NCBI GenBank assembly: GCA_900552495.1
Contig: URZY01000012.1
Coordinates: 1-29,301, forward strand
Length of the DNA: 29,301 nucleotides
Reading direction: 5' to 3'
Source of the DNA: an uncultured Mycoplasmatota bacterium
Lineage (GTDB): Bacteria > Bacillota_I > Bacilli_A > RF39 > UBA660
Of the stretch, positions 15,525-21,629 are shown piece after piece. A model generated the notes under the pieces. The model saw nothing but the letters and a program-made list of their open reading frames with translations. It had not been told where the DNA came from and ran no database searches. The position numbers were made by a program, and so were the translations under genes. Every line of letters begins with the position of its first letter. The first letter of the stretch is position 1.

Positions 15525-16510
15525 TACTGTACAGGTGTTACCACTGTTGGTTGTTCTGCTACAGCTGTAGGCGCTGTCATTACTGGTTGTGAAGCAGGTA
15601 CTGCCTCAACAGCTGGAGCAACCATTGTTGCCTCAGCAACTGGTGTAGCTTCAACAACAGGAGCCGTTGCGACTTGTGCTGCTACCGCTTCTGTTGGAAT
15701 TGGTTGTGTATTTTCAAGAGGATTTGCCCCACCATATATTTGAGTTGGTTGTTGATTTAAATTTATATCAGCCGGAACAACAGGACTAGCTCCGCCATAA
15801 ATTACTGGTTGCTCTGCTACCGGTGCTACTGGTGTTGCCGGAACACTTTCCATAACTGGTGTTGGACCCGCCACATTTGGCATCACATCAGTTGGTGTTG
15901 CAACAACTGGTGGTGTCTCTACCGATACTACAGGAGCAACTTCTGCTGGAGCAGCCTGAACAGGCTCTACAGCTACAGGAGTTGGCTCAACTACTGCTGG
16001 AGCTGGTGCTATCGGCGTTGGTTCAAATGTCTGAGTCATAGGAGTTGGGGTCACTGGTGTTGGAGCTACCATTTCAGATGTAGTAGCTACAGGAGTTGGC
16101 TCAACTACAACAGGAGCTGGCTCAACAACTGGTGTTGGTGCAACAACTGGCGTTGGAGCAACCACAGGAGTTGGTTCCACAGCCACTGGAGCAGGGGCAA
16201 CTTCCACTGGAACTGGTGTTACTGCAGCAACAGGTTCTACAGCAACCGGAGCTGGAGCTGGATTAACAACTGGAGTAACGGCCGCCGGATCAACAACCGG
16301 TGTTGGCTCTGCAACTACAGGTGTAGCTTCTACTGGACTAGGAGTCGCAACTGCGGCATCTGCCGAACCTTCTGCCTCAGCTTTTTTCTTTTCTTTTTTA
16401 GCTTTACTTGATGTCACCACCAAAATAATAATTGCAATTAGCAATAACAACGATCCGCCCACAATCAACATTCCAGGAACAGACATTAAAAAATCTAAAT
16501 CAAATTTCAT
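15524..16510 (-). CDS. Membrane-anchored Pro/Val/Ala/Thr-rich repeat protein
   Basis: About 328 aa from the ATG at 16510, which follows AAGGGAG by 8 nt; the upstream 23 codons in frame have no such site. Residues 1-40 give one N-terminal membrane span (VPGMLIVGGSLLLLIAIIIL) followed by a lysine/glutamate stop-transfer segment (KAKKEKKKAEAEG). Everything after is low complexity: PVV, PTPVV, PAPV, AVEP units of 6-8 residues, plus two copies of a YGGA(S/N)P block (VIYGGASPVV, QIYGGANPLE). No enzymatic motif is present. It resembles a bitopic protein with a long stiff extended segment, possibly spanning the cell envelope or a cytoplasmic tether; topology is not settled. Base composition is richer in G+C than neighbours because of the codons used. 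Confidence 0.8.
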   Translation of the reverse strand: MKFDLDFLMSVPGMLIVGGSLLLLIAIIILVVTSSKAKKEKKKAEAEGSADAAVATPSPVEATPVVAEPTPVVDPAAVTPVVNPAPAPVAVEPVAAVTPVPVEVAPAPVAVEPTPVVAPTPVVAPTPVVEPAPVVVEPTPVATTSEMVAPTPVTPTPMTQTFEPTPIAPAPAVVEPTPVAVEPVQAAPAEVAPVVSVETPPVVATPTDVMPNVAGPTPVMESVPATPVAPVAEQPVIYGGASPVVPADINLNQQPTQIYGGANPLENTQPIPTEAVAAQVATAPVVEATPVAEATMVAPAVEAVPASQPVMTAPTAVAEQPTVVTPVQ

Positions 16511-16555
16511 ATGATCGACTCCCTTTATTCTTATAATTCTAATATAATAATAACA

Positions 16556-16577
16556 AAAAACGTTTGCAAATGCAAAC
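16556..16577 (-). terminator. Terminator of the methyltransferase/pseudouridine synthase operon
   Basis: Minus-strand GTTTGC-ATTT-GCAAAC followed by GTTTTTT, 24 nt after the rluA-type stop codon. Confidence 0.65.
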
Positions 16578-16600
16578 ATTTTATTTTACAGACCTTTTAT

Positions 16601-17260
16601 TTACAGTGTAAAACTTGTCCAATGCCCATTGTATGGTGGTTTTAATGTAAAACTAAGTTTTTCTTTTGACACTGGGTGGACAAACTCTAGACAATATGCA
16701 TATAAGGCTATTTGTGTCTTATCCTGACAACCATAACGTTGATCTCCCAATAAATAATGCCCTCTACTAGCAAACTGTACTCTAATTTGATGATGTCTTC
16801 CTGTTTCTAAAGTTATGTCAACTAAACTAGCATTTTTTTTCTCATTATATTCTAGCACACAATAAGATAGAACACTTTTCTTTCCTTTTTCTGAAATAAT
16901 GGTATTCCCATTATCTAAACGCAACAAGAAATCAGTAAAAGTATCTTGATCCTTTTCCATCCGTCCACGAACACAAGCTAAATATTTCTTTACAAATGAT
17001 TTTTCCATCATCTGCTTATTAAGCCGGCTTGCAGCTTTTGATGTTCTCGCAAAAACCATAACTCCACCAACCGGTCTATCCAATCGATGAACAAGACCAA
17101 CATATACATTACCCGGCTTATTATATTTATCCTTTATATATTGCTTAACTATATCAAGAAGAGAAATATCTCTTGTATCATCACCTTGACTAAGGACATT
17201 AATTGGCTTTTCAACTACAATTATCTGATTGTCTTCATATAAAACATTTAATTTACTCAT
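16601..17260 (-). CDS. RluA-family pseudouridine synthase
   Basis: A 219-aa enzyme that isomerises uridine to pseudouridine in RNA. The catalytic block VGLVHRLDRPVGGVMVF carries the nucleophilic Asp (D61). Other family motifs are VVEKPINVLSQGD near the N-terminus, VKKYLACVRG, TGRHHQIRVQFASRGHYLLGD and YCLEFVHPVSKEKLSF. It lacks an N-terminal S4 domain, as do the short RluA-type paralogs, so the target site (rRNA or tRNA) cannot be assigned. Its ATG at 17260 overlaps the last codons of the upstream methyltransferase gene, giving tight coupling between two RNA-modifying enzymes. Confidence 0.92.
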   Translation of the reverse strand: MSKLNVLYEDNQIIVVEKPINVLSQGDDTRDISLLDIVKQYIKDKYNKPGNVYVGLVHRLDRPVGGVMVFARTSKAASRLNKQMMEKSFVKKYLACVRGRMEKDQDTFTDFLLRLDNGNTIISEKGKKSVLSYCVLEYNEKKNASLVDITLETGRHHQIRVQFASRGHYLLGDQRYGCQDKTQIALYAYCLEFVHPVSKEKLSFTLKPPYNGHWTSFTL

Positions 17261-18125
17261 TGCTTTCCCATCTTCCATAAATACCACATGGCAAAACTAA
17301 ATTATTTTCTTTAATTGGAATTCCAACCTCGCCACATGTAACTACCCCTTCACACTTCTTATCAACTGTCATCCTCAAAATATTAGAAAGAACTGCAGCT
17401 GAAAGCCCTGTAGTATAAGAATTAATTAAAAAGAATAATGGTTTATCACTTAAAATATCGCAGCAAATTTCAATTAAGTAATTAAGATTTTTTTCAATAT
17501 CCCAAACTTCGCCATTAGTCCCTCTACCATAACTTGGTGGATCCATTATAATTGCATCATACTTATTACCACGACGGATTTCACGTTGGACAAACTTAAC
17601 TACATCATCTACCAAATATCTAATTGAAAACTCTTCCATTCCACTACTCTTAACATTTTCCTTACACCAATCAACCATTCCTCTAGAACTGTCAACGTGA
17701 GTAACACTAGCACCTGCTCTTAAACAAGCAACGCTAGCTCCCCCAGTATAAGCAAATAAATTAAGCACCTTTATAGGACGGTTAGCATTCTTTATCTTTC
17801 TAATCATAAAATCCCAGTTTACAGCTTGCTCCGGAAATAGCCCCGTATGTTTAAAGCCCATCTGTTTAATATTAAAAGTTAAATCTTTATATTCTACACT
17901 CCAACTACTAGGAATATTCTTCAAATTTTCCCAATGGCCGCCACCCTTATTACTACGATAATACACAGCATCTATCATCGAATGATATTTTTCTAATAAA
18001 TCACCATTATTCCAAATAACTTGTGGATCAGGTCTAAGCAAATAAATATCCTTCCATCTTTCCAACTTTTGTCCATTAGATGCATCAATTATTTCATAAT
18101 CTCTCCATTCACTCGCTAATAACAC
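17253..18125 (-). CDS. Class I SAM-dependent methyltransferase (RlmI/RlmK-like)
   Basis: About 290 aa with a Rossmann-type methyltransferase domain of the group that includes 23S rRNA cytosine/guanine methyltransferases. Motif I is VLNLFAYTGGASVACLRAGA, with THVDSS as the acidic strand end; the catalytic MDPPSYGRG motif fits nucleobase methylation; LINSYTTGLS follows. The N-terminal half (WRDYEIIDASNGQKLERW, LLRPDPQVIW) is characteristic of this subgroup. I prefer the GTG at 18125 because GAGGTGAT is optimally spaced; an ATG at 18143 lacks a good site. The partner is a pseudouridine synthase, supporting an RNA substrate; the exact base is not known. Confidence 0.88.
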   Translation of the reverse strand: MLLASEWRDYEIIDASNGQKLERWKDIYLLRPDPQVIWNNGDLLEKYHSMIDAVYYRSNKGGGHWENLKNIPSSWSVEYKDLTFNIKQMGFKHTGLFPEQAVNWDFMIRKIKNANRPIKVLNLFAYTGGASVACLRAGASVTHVDSSRGMVDWCKENVKSSGMEEFSIRYLVDDVVKFVQREIRRGNKYDAIIMDPPSYGRGTNGEVWDIEKNLNYLIEICCDILSDKPLFFLINSYTTGLSAAVLSNILRMTVDKKCEGVVTCGEVGIPIKENNLVLPCGIYGRWESNE

Positions 18126-18153
18126 TAAAATCACCTCATTCACATTCGCTCAT

Positions 18154-18162
18154 ATTATAGCA
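18154..18162 (-). promoter_or_regulatory. Extended -10 promoter of the methyltransferase operon
   Basis: Minus-strand TGCTATAAT directly upstream of the GAGGTGAT. No good -35 box is visible because the upstream terminator's T-tract occupies that place. Confidence 0.5.
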
Positions 18163-18166
18163 CAGT

Positions 18167-18192
18167 AAAAAAAAGAAGAAAATATCTTCTTT
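18167..18192 (-). terminator. Terminator of the lipoprotein gene
   Basis: Minus-strand AAAGAAGA (18192-18185) pairs with TCTTCTTT (18179-18172) and runs into several T. AT-rich but perfectly paired over 8 bp. Confidence 0.6.
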
Positions 18193-18200
18193 TAATTTTT

Positions 18201-19040
18201 CTAAGATGCAGCACTAAATTGTTTACCATAACTTGTAATTAAAAAATTCCCACTATAACCAAGTATTTTATCATAATGTTCCGATAAATTAGTATCTAAC
18301 TCTATTTTATAATCACACGCAACATCAGCATATTTAGTACATTCCTCTTTATTTTGAGCTGCCATTCTAAAAAATTGTGTTTCTGTTCTAACATAAGTAG
18401 CTGGTGATGCCCCAGCATAATTAAAATCAATAATATTGCCACCATAAGCGCTCTTACTATATACAATTGAACTACTAGCTTTAGTAACAGTATTATTATT
18501 TTTCAAAATAACAATATTATAAACATTGCCGTCATTTTTTAAAGCATAATAATAGCCACTATTCGCATCGACTGTCATAACTTTTATTACCTCAGGATCA
18601 TCAAATAACAATTTATAAACCGCATACTCTTTATCTGTGGTAGGCACCTCTGTATAAGCCGCAACATCAGAAGAAGCTACAATATAATATAATTTCCCAT
18701 TTGCGTCCTTAACTACTTTATTATCCATAATTGCTTTAATATCCTTATTTAAAAACTGTTCAGGAACCTTACAATTTAAATTATTCTGATATTTCTTTCC
18801 AAAAGACAAAGTGTAAAACTTTCCATCTGTTGTAATTGCATATATATTTGAGAAAAATTTAATCCTCTCATAACCATCATTTTTAGATGGAAACAAAGTA
18901 GGACATTCAAAGTCGGCATTAGAAACACTATAGCCAGCATGCCTAATATCCCTAGTAGTAGATGAATTTACAATATCACACCCACTACATAAAAATAATA
19001 CACCTATTAATATTCCCAAAATCTTTATCCTTTTTATCAT
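18201..19040 (-). CDS. Lipoprotein of unknown function
   Basis: About 279 aa. The signal sequence KRIKILGILIGVLFLCSGC ends in a clear lipobox (LCSGC), so the Cys would be lipid-modified and the protein held on the outer face of the membrane. The mature part has repeated short strand-like blocks of the form (I/Y)YAIT.DGKFYTL, GKLYYIVAS, YYYALKNDGNVYNIVI and NFLITSYGKQF, reminiscent of RCC1-like or other beta-propeller repeats but too weak to name. Several Cys residues occur (NLNCKVP, EECTKYADVACDYK). The ATG at 19040 is 10 nt after AAAGGG; the one at 19049 is too close. Its promoter is consensus-like. Confidence 0.8.
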   Translation of the reverse strand: MIKRIKILGILIGVLFLCSGCDIVNSSTTRDIRHAGYSVSNADFECPTLFPSKNDGYERIKFFSNIYAITTDGKFYTLSFGKKYQNNLNCKVPEQFLNKDIKAIMDNKVVKDANGKLYYIVASSDVAAYTEVPTTDKEYAVYKLLFDDPEVIKVMTVDANSGYYYALKNDGNVYNIVILKNNNTVTKASSSIVYSKSAYGGNIIDFNYAGASPATYVRTETQFFRMAAQNKEECTKYADVACDYKIELDTNLSEHYDKILGYSGNFLITSYGKQFSAAS

Positions 19041-19064
19041 AAAAATCATACCCTTTATGAACCT

Positions 19065-19093
19065 ATTATAGATAAATTATATCTAAAACTCAA
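19065..19093 (-). promoter_or_regulatory. Promoter of the lipoprotein gene
   Basis: Minus-strand TTGAGT (19093-19088), exactly 17 bp, TATAAT (19070-19065). It diverges from the structured-RNA promoter at 19143. Confidence 0.65.
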
Positions 19094-19142
19094 TTCAAAA
19101 GCAACTACGACTCTTCAAATTTAATTCTTTTTAAAATCTTCG

Positions 19143-19171
19143 TTGACAAATTTACAATAATATATTATATT
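19143..19171 (+). promoter_or_regulatory. Promoter of the ~365-nt structured RNA
   Basis: Consensus TTGACA (19143-19148), 17-bp spacer, TATATT (19166-19171) on the plus strand; start expected near 19178. Confidence 0.65.
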
Positions 19172-19177
19172 TATATT

Positions 19178-19546
19178 GTAATCTCGGTGACGTTTATTAG
19201 TGAGGTCTTAACTTTAGCTAAAACTAAAGTTAAGAATAGTTAATGAACGTGCAAATTGGGGAGTGAATACTTTAAAGTAATAACTTATCAAAGGCCGAGA
19301 TGCTGTAACCAAGTAGAGAGAAAGAAAACTCTGTAGGTAAGATTATCAAATTATAATACTGATAATATTATAACTTGATACCCTATCAAACTCGGGACAG
19401 AAATTGCTAATTTATATTAATGCTGAAGTTACAATTAATTAATATTTTTGCATTACCACTAATATTAATAATTTAATGCCAGGTGTTATATAAATCTTTT
19501 GAATGTCTTTTCTTTAAGAGATGTTGTAGATAACATCTCTTTTTTA
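19178..19546 (+). ncRNA. Long structured RNA of unknown class, about 365 nt
   Basis: A promoter and a strong terminator bracket 365 nt with no credible open frame. Pairings visible by eye: TCTCGG (19182-19187) with CCGAGA (19295-19300) closing a multi-stem domain; within it ACGTTTATTA (19190-19199) with TAATGAACGT (19241-19250), a 10-bp helix, capped by the perfect 11-bp hairpin CTTAACTTTAG/CTAAAGTTAAG (19207-19234). Further hairpins are ATTATCA/TGATAAT (19342-19366), TTGATA/TATCAA (19375-19389) and GCATTA/TAATGC (19450-19479). CTCGG at 19391-19395 could compete for the CCGAG. Purine-rich unpaired blocks (GGGGAGTGAATAC, GGGACAGAAATTG) may be functional. I tested tmRNA, RNase P class B, SRP, 6S and lysine, M-box, TPP and cobalamin signatures from memory; none fits. 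No gene follows on this strand. Confidence 0.7.
19517..19546 (+). terminator. Terminator of the ~365-nt RNA
   Basis: Perfect 9-bp stem AGAGATGTT/AACATCTCT with a 6-nt loop, followed by six T. Confidence 0.8.
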
Positions 19547-19576
19547 GTGTTTTCATTTCTTCTTAATTCATACAAC

Positions 19577-19608
19577 AAAAAAAGATAATCGTAATGACCC
19601 GATTATCT
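19577..19608 (-). terminator. Terminator of the repeat-array RNA
   Basis: Minus-strand AGATAATCG-GGTCATTA-CGATTATCT, a perfect 9-bp stem, followed by TTTTTT. About 30 bp separate it from the convergent RNA's terminator. Confidence 0.8.
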
Positions 19609-19852
19609 CAAAAAGAATATTTACTTTTACCATTCTTTTGTCAATATTTTAAAATCTGATAAATTTTAAAACATCCTGGTTTCCAGGGGGCCAATCAATT
19701 TGTCATTAGTGATTAGCCACTTATCAAAGTAAAGTTTTTCCATCTCTACTGTAACCTCTAGTACATAGCCGATAAGATATTATACTTCCAAATAATTAAG
19801 TAATATCAATTTTTTTCAACCATTAACGATATTTCCCTGATTCCGTTTTTCT

Positions 19853-20168
19853 AACAGCTAAAGCTGGTCATCTCAACAGCTATATCTAGTCGTCTTGCCC
19901 ATTAGGTTTAACAGCTAAACATAGTCGTCACAACAACTACAATCAACTATTTATACAGCTATTGCTAGTCATTTCTTCAACAGCTAACAATAGTCACTCT
20001 AAATAATCGATAACAATCGTCGATACAGCTCACACCTAGTCATTAATTTTTATTAACAGCTACCATAAGTCATACCAACAGCCACTCTTTAGTCATTTAA
20101 CGTCTCAGACCAGTCACTATAAGTAACAGCTAACAATAGTCATCATCACAACAGCTACTCTTAGTCAT
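19853..20168. repeat. Array of ~13 degenerate 19-bp dyad units
   Basis: Plus-strand consensus AACAGCTA-N4-TAGTCAT (minus: ATGACTA-N4-TAGCTGTT). Unit starts on the plus strand: 19853, 19875, 19910, 19932, 19954, 19979, 20005, 20024, 20055, 20077, 20099, 20125 and 20150. Intervals run from 19 to 35 bp, five of them exactly 22 bp. Ten units fit the consensus closely; those at 19932, 20005 and 20099 are diverged. The four central bases vary freely. The two half-sites are consistently different (TGACTA on one side, CAGCTA reverse-complemented on the other), so each unit is an imperfect, oriented dyad. All units have the same orientation. It is not a CRISPR array: units are short and variable, with linkers of mostly 3-7 bp. 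Confidence 0.85.
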
Positions 20169-20260
20169 TTTCCTTACTGCAACTACTACCGTTATGGTAT
20201 TCATTCCATTGATACCAAAACGATCATTATAGGTCACATATGCTATATACTAACAATATC

Positions 20261-20288
20261 ATTATAGCACACAATATTTGTTTGTCAA
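20261..20288 (-). promoter_or_regulatory. Promoter of the repeat-array RNA
   Basis: Minus-strand TTGACA (20288-20283), 16-bp spacer ending in TGTGC, TATAAT (20266-20261). Consensus -35, consensus -10 and an extended TGn make it probably the strongest promoter in the window. Confidence 0.75.
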
Positions 20289-20321
20289 TACATTTTAAAA
20301 TTCCCCAACCTAATACCACAT

Positions 20322-20348
20322 AAAAAAAGTGTCTCAGTAGACACTTTT
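20322..20348 (-). terminator. Terminator of the padR-hlyIII operon
   Basis: Minus-strand AAAAGTGTC/GACACTTTT stem (20348-20340 with 20333-20325) with T-tract, overlapping the hlyIII stop codon. Confidence 0.7.
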
Positions 20349-21216
20349 ACAATGCATAAAAATAGACTGCAAAAAAGAAACAAACACTTGCGGCAACACA
20401 AAACAAATGGAATACTGAATGCATATATCTTTTACTTTTCCCAACTCCATAAAAGATTGCTCCAACTGTATAAATTATTCCCCCAAGTAATAATAACAGT
20501 ATTCCAAAATGATTCATAGTCTCCCATAGGGGTTTAATAGTAACAATAATACACCAACCCATCACCAAATATAAAACCATCGAAATCTTCTTAAATCTAT
20601 TCATATCAATAGCATTAAAAAGTATTCCAACAATAGCACAAAGCCAAACAAAACCAAAAATCCACCAACCAATATTAAGTGGCAATACACACAAACAAAA
20701 CGGAGTATAAGTACCGGCTATTAACAAAAATATTGAACAATGATCAATAATTCTAAATACTCTTTTCGCATTATTTGGAGCAAGAGAATGATATAGACAA
20801 GACATCAAAAATAATACAATTGAAGATATCCCATAAAATAAAGCTGCCATTAAGTCCAAGCCACTATCCGCCTTAATAATACACAAAACCAACGCTGCAA
20901 TTGACAATAAGGCCCCAACTCCATGCGAAATTGCATTTAAAAGTTCCTCACCTAACTTATATTTCGGTAAATCAATCTTTTTCGCCAATTTATTATTTTC
21001 TCTTCGCATTTCTTTAATCAACGTATATAAATCCCCCAAACTATTAATACATATTTCATAATTTTCCTCCTCATTATCAGTAACTTGTTTTACCTCTTCA
21101 CTCTTTTCTAGCAAATCACTGACAATCTCATTCTTTAATGATACAACTTCCGGATTATTCCCTAACCGTTTAAATTTTTTATCTAAATACTTTTCAAATT
21201 TTTCCTTCATAATCAT
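20347..21216 (-). CDS. Hemolysin III/PAQR-family membrane protein with N-terminal prefix domain
   Basis: A 289-aa protein. From about residue 85 it is a seven-span hemolysin III (YqfA/PAQR-like) protein with the metal-site residues of that family: ISHG (His98), SCLYH (Ser139, His143), RIIDH (Asp158) and HSVFH (His266, His270). Family members are integral membrane proteins with a hydrolase-like zinc site; their bacterial function is unclear. The first 80 residues (KFEKYLDKKFKRLGN...EEVKQ...CINSLGDLYTLIKEMR) are a charged helical domain resembling the HAAS/DUF1700-type permease prefix found beside PadR regulators. Its ATG overlaps the padR stop (ATGA), so the regulator and membrane protein are co-translated and probably form a regulated pair. 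Confidence 0.9.
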   Translation of the reverse strand: MIMKEKFEKYLDKKFKRLGNNPEVVSLKNEIVSDLLEKSEEVKQVTDNEEENYEICINSLGDLYTLIKEMRRENNKLAKKIDLPKYKLGEELLNAISHGVGALLSIAALVLCIIKADSGLDLMAALFYGISSIVLFLMSCLYHSLAPNNAKRVFRIIDHCSIFLLIAGTYTPFCLCVLPLNIGWWIFGFVWLCAIVGILFNAIDMNRFKKISMVLYLVMGWCIIVTIKPLWETMNHFGILLLLLGGIIYTVGAIFYGVGKSKRYMHSVFHLFCVAASVCFFFAVYFYAL

Positions 21217-21539
21217 CTATCTCCCAACAGTAACTTATCCAAAATATTTTTATTACTCAACCATTCTTTCTTTTTTTCTTGCAAATATTTCTTACCATCA
21301 TCAGTAATCTTATAATATTTCCTTCGTGCAACATCCGGATTATCATTCCAATAAGAAGTAATTAATCCTTCTTTTTCCATTCGTTTAAAAGCTAAATAAA
21401 TTGTCGCATTCTTTATATCCATAGCCTTATCAGTCTTCTCTATAATACACTTTGATATCTTATAACCGTAAGAGTCCCCTTCTAATAACACATTTAATAT
21501 AATTGCATCTGTAAAACCTCTTATAATTTCTGCATTCAT
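21213..21539 (-). CDS. PadR-family transcriptional regulator
   Basis: A 108-aa winged-helix regulator: ILNVLLEGDSYGYKISKCI at the start, ATIYLAFKRMEKEGLITSYW for the recognition region and wing, ARRKYYKITDDGKKYLQEKK to close. PadR proteins dimerise and usually repress a neighbouring membrane protein or their own operon. AAAGGAG precedes the ATG. The downstream gene begins with a domain that commonly accompanies PadR regulators. The upstream region (21545-21575) contains TATATGTAA-TGTCG-TTATATA, an imperfect dyad that may be its own operator; this is tentative. Confidence 0.93.
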   Translation of the reverse strand: MNAEIIRGFTDAIILNVLLEGDSYGYKISKCIIEKTDKAMDIKNATIYLAFKRMEKEGLITSYWNDNPDVARRKYYKITDDGKKYLQEKKKEWLSNKNILDKLLLGDR

Positions 21540-21602
21540 ATTAATCTCCTTTATATAACGACATTACATATATATTATCATACCGCCAAAATAATTACAA
21601 AT

Positions 21603-21629
21603 TAAAAGCCATTAAGAAATATTAATGAC
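21603..21629 (-). terminator. Terminator of the AI-2E family gene
   Basis: Minus-strand GTCATTAA/TTAATGGC stem (21629-21622 with 21615-21608) followed by TTTTAA, overlapping the stop codon. Confidence 0.55.

Larger units (their letters stand above)
19577..20254 (-). ncRNA. ~680-nt RNA carrying a hairpin-repeat array, unrecognised
   Basis: A near-perfect promoter at 20261-20288 and a perfect terminator at 19577-19608 define this minus-strand unit. Its 5' part (20168 to 19853) is an array of about 13 degenerate 19-nt units, described separately. The 3' part (19850 to 19610) has no array and shows local stems: GCTAATC/GATTGGC (near 19718-19690), CCTGG-AAA-CCAGG (near 19685-19673) with a C-run CCCCC just before it, and AAAGAAT/ATTCTTT (near 19640-19611). 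No long open frame exists; the ATG at the head of many units opens only very short frames. Together with the convergent RNA it fills a 1.3-kb interval free of protein genes. Confidence 0.65.

Noticed and set aside
15809..16411. 200-residue plus-strand frame rich in Trp, Cys and Tyr
   Set aside because: It is the complementary-strand shadow of the Pro/Val/Thr-rich repeat gene; composition is absurd for a protein.
19178..19546. tmRNA, RNase P RNA, SRP RNA or a lysine, TPP or M-box riboswitch
   Set aside because: None of the invariant sequences of these RNAs is present; the GGCCGAGATGCTG stretch only superficially resembles the TPP GGCTGAGA, and no gene follows on the strand.
19853..20168. CRISPR array
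   Set aside because: Units are 19 bp, degenerate and separated mostly by 3-7 bp; there are no uniform 30-bp spacers and no cas genes.
19853..20168. Series of short peptide genes starting at the repeated minus-strand ATG ACT
   Set aside because: The frames are only a few codons long, vary in frame and length, and lack consistent ribosome binding sites.
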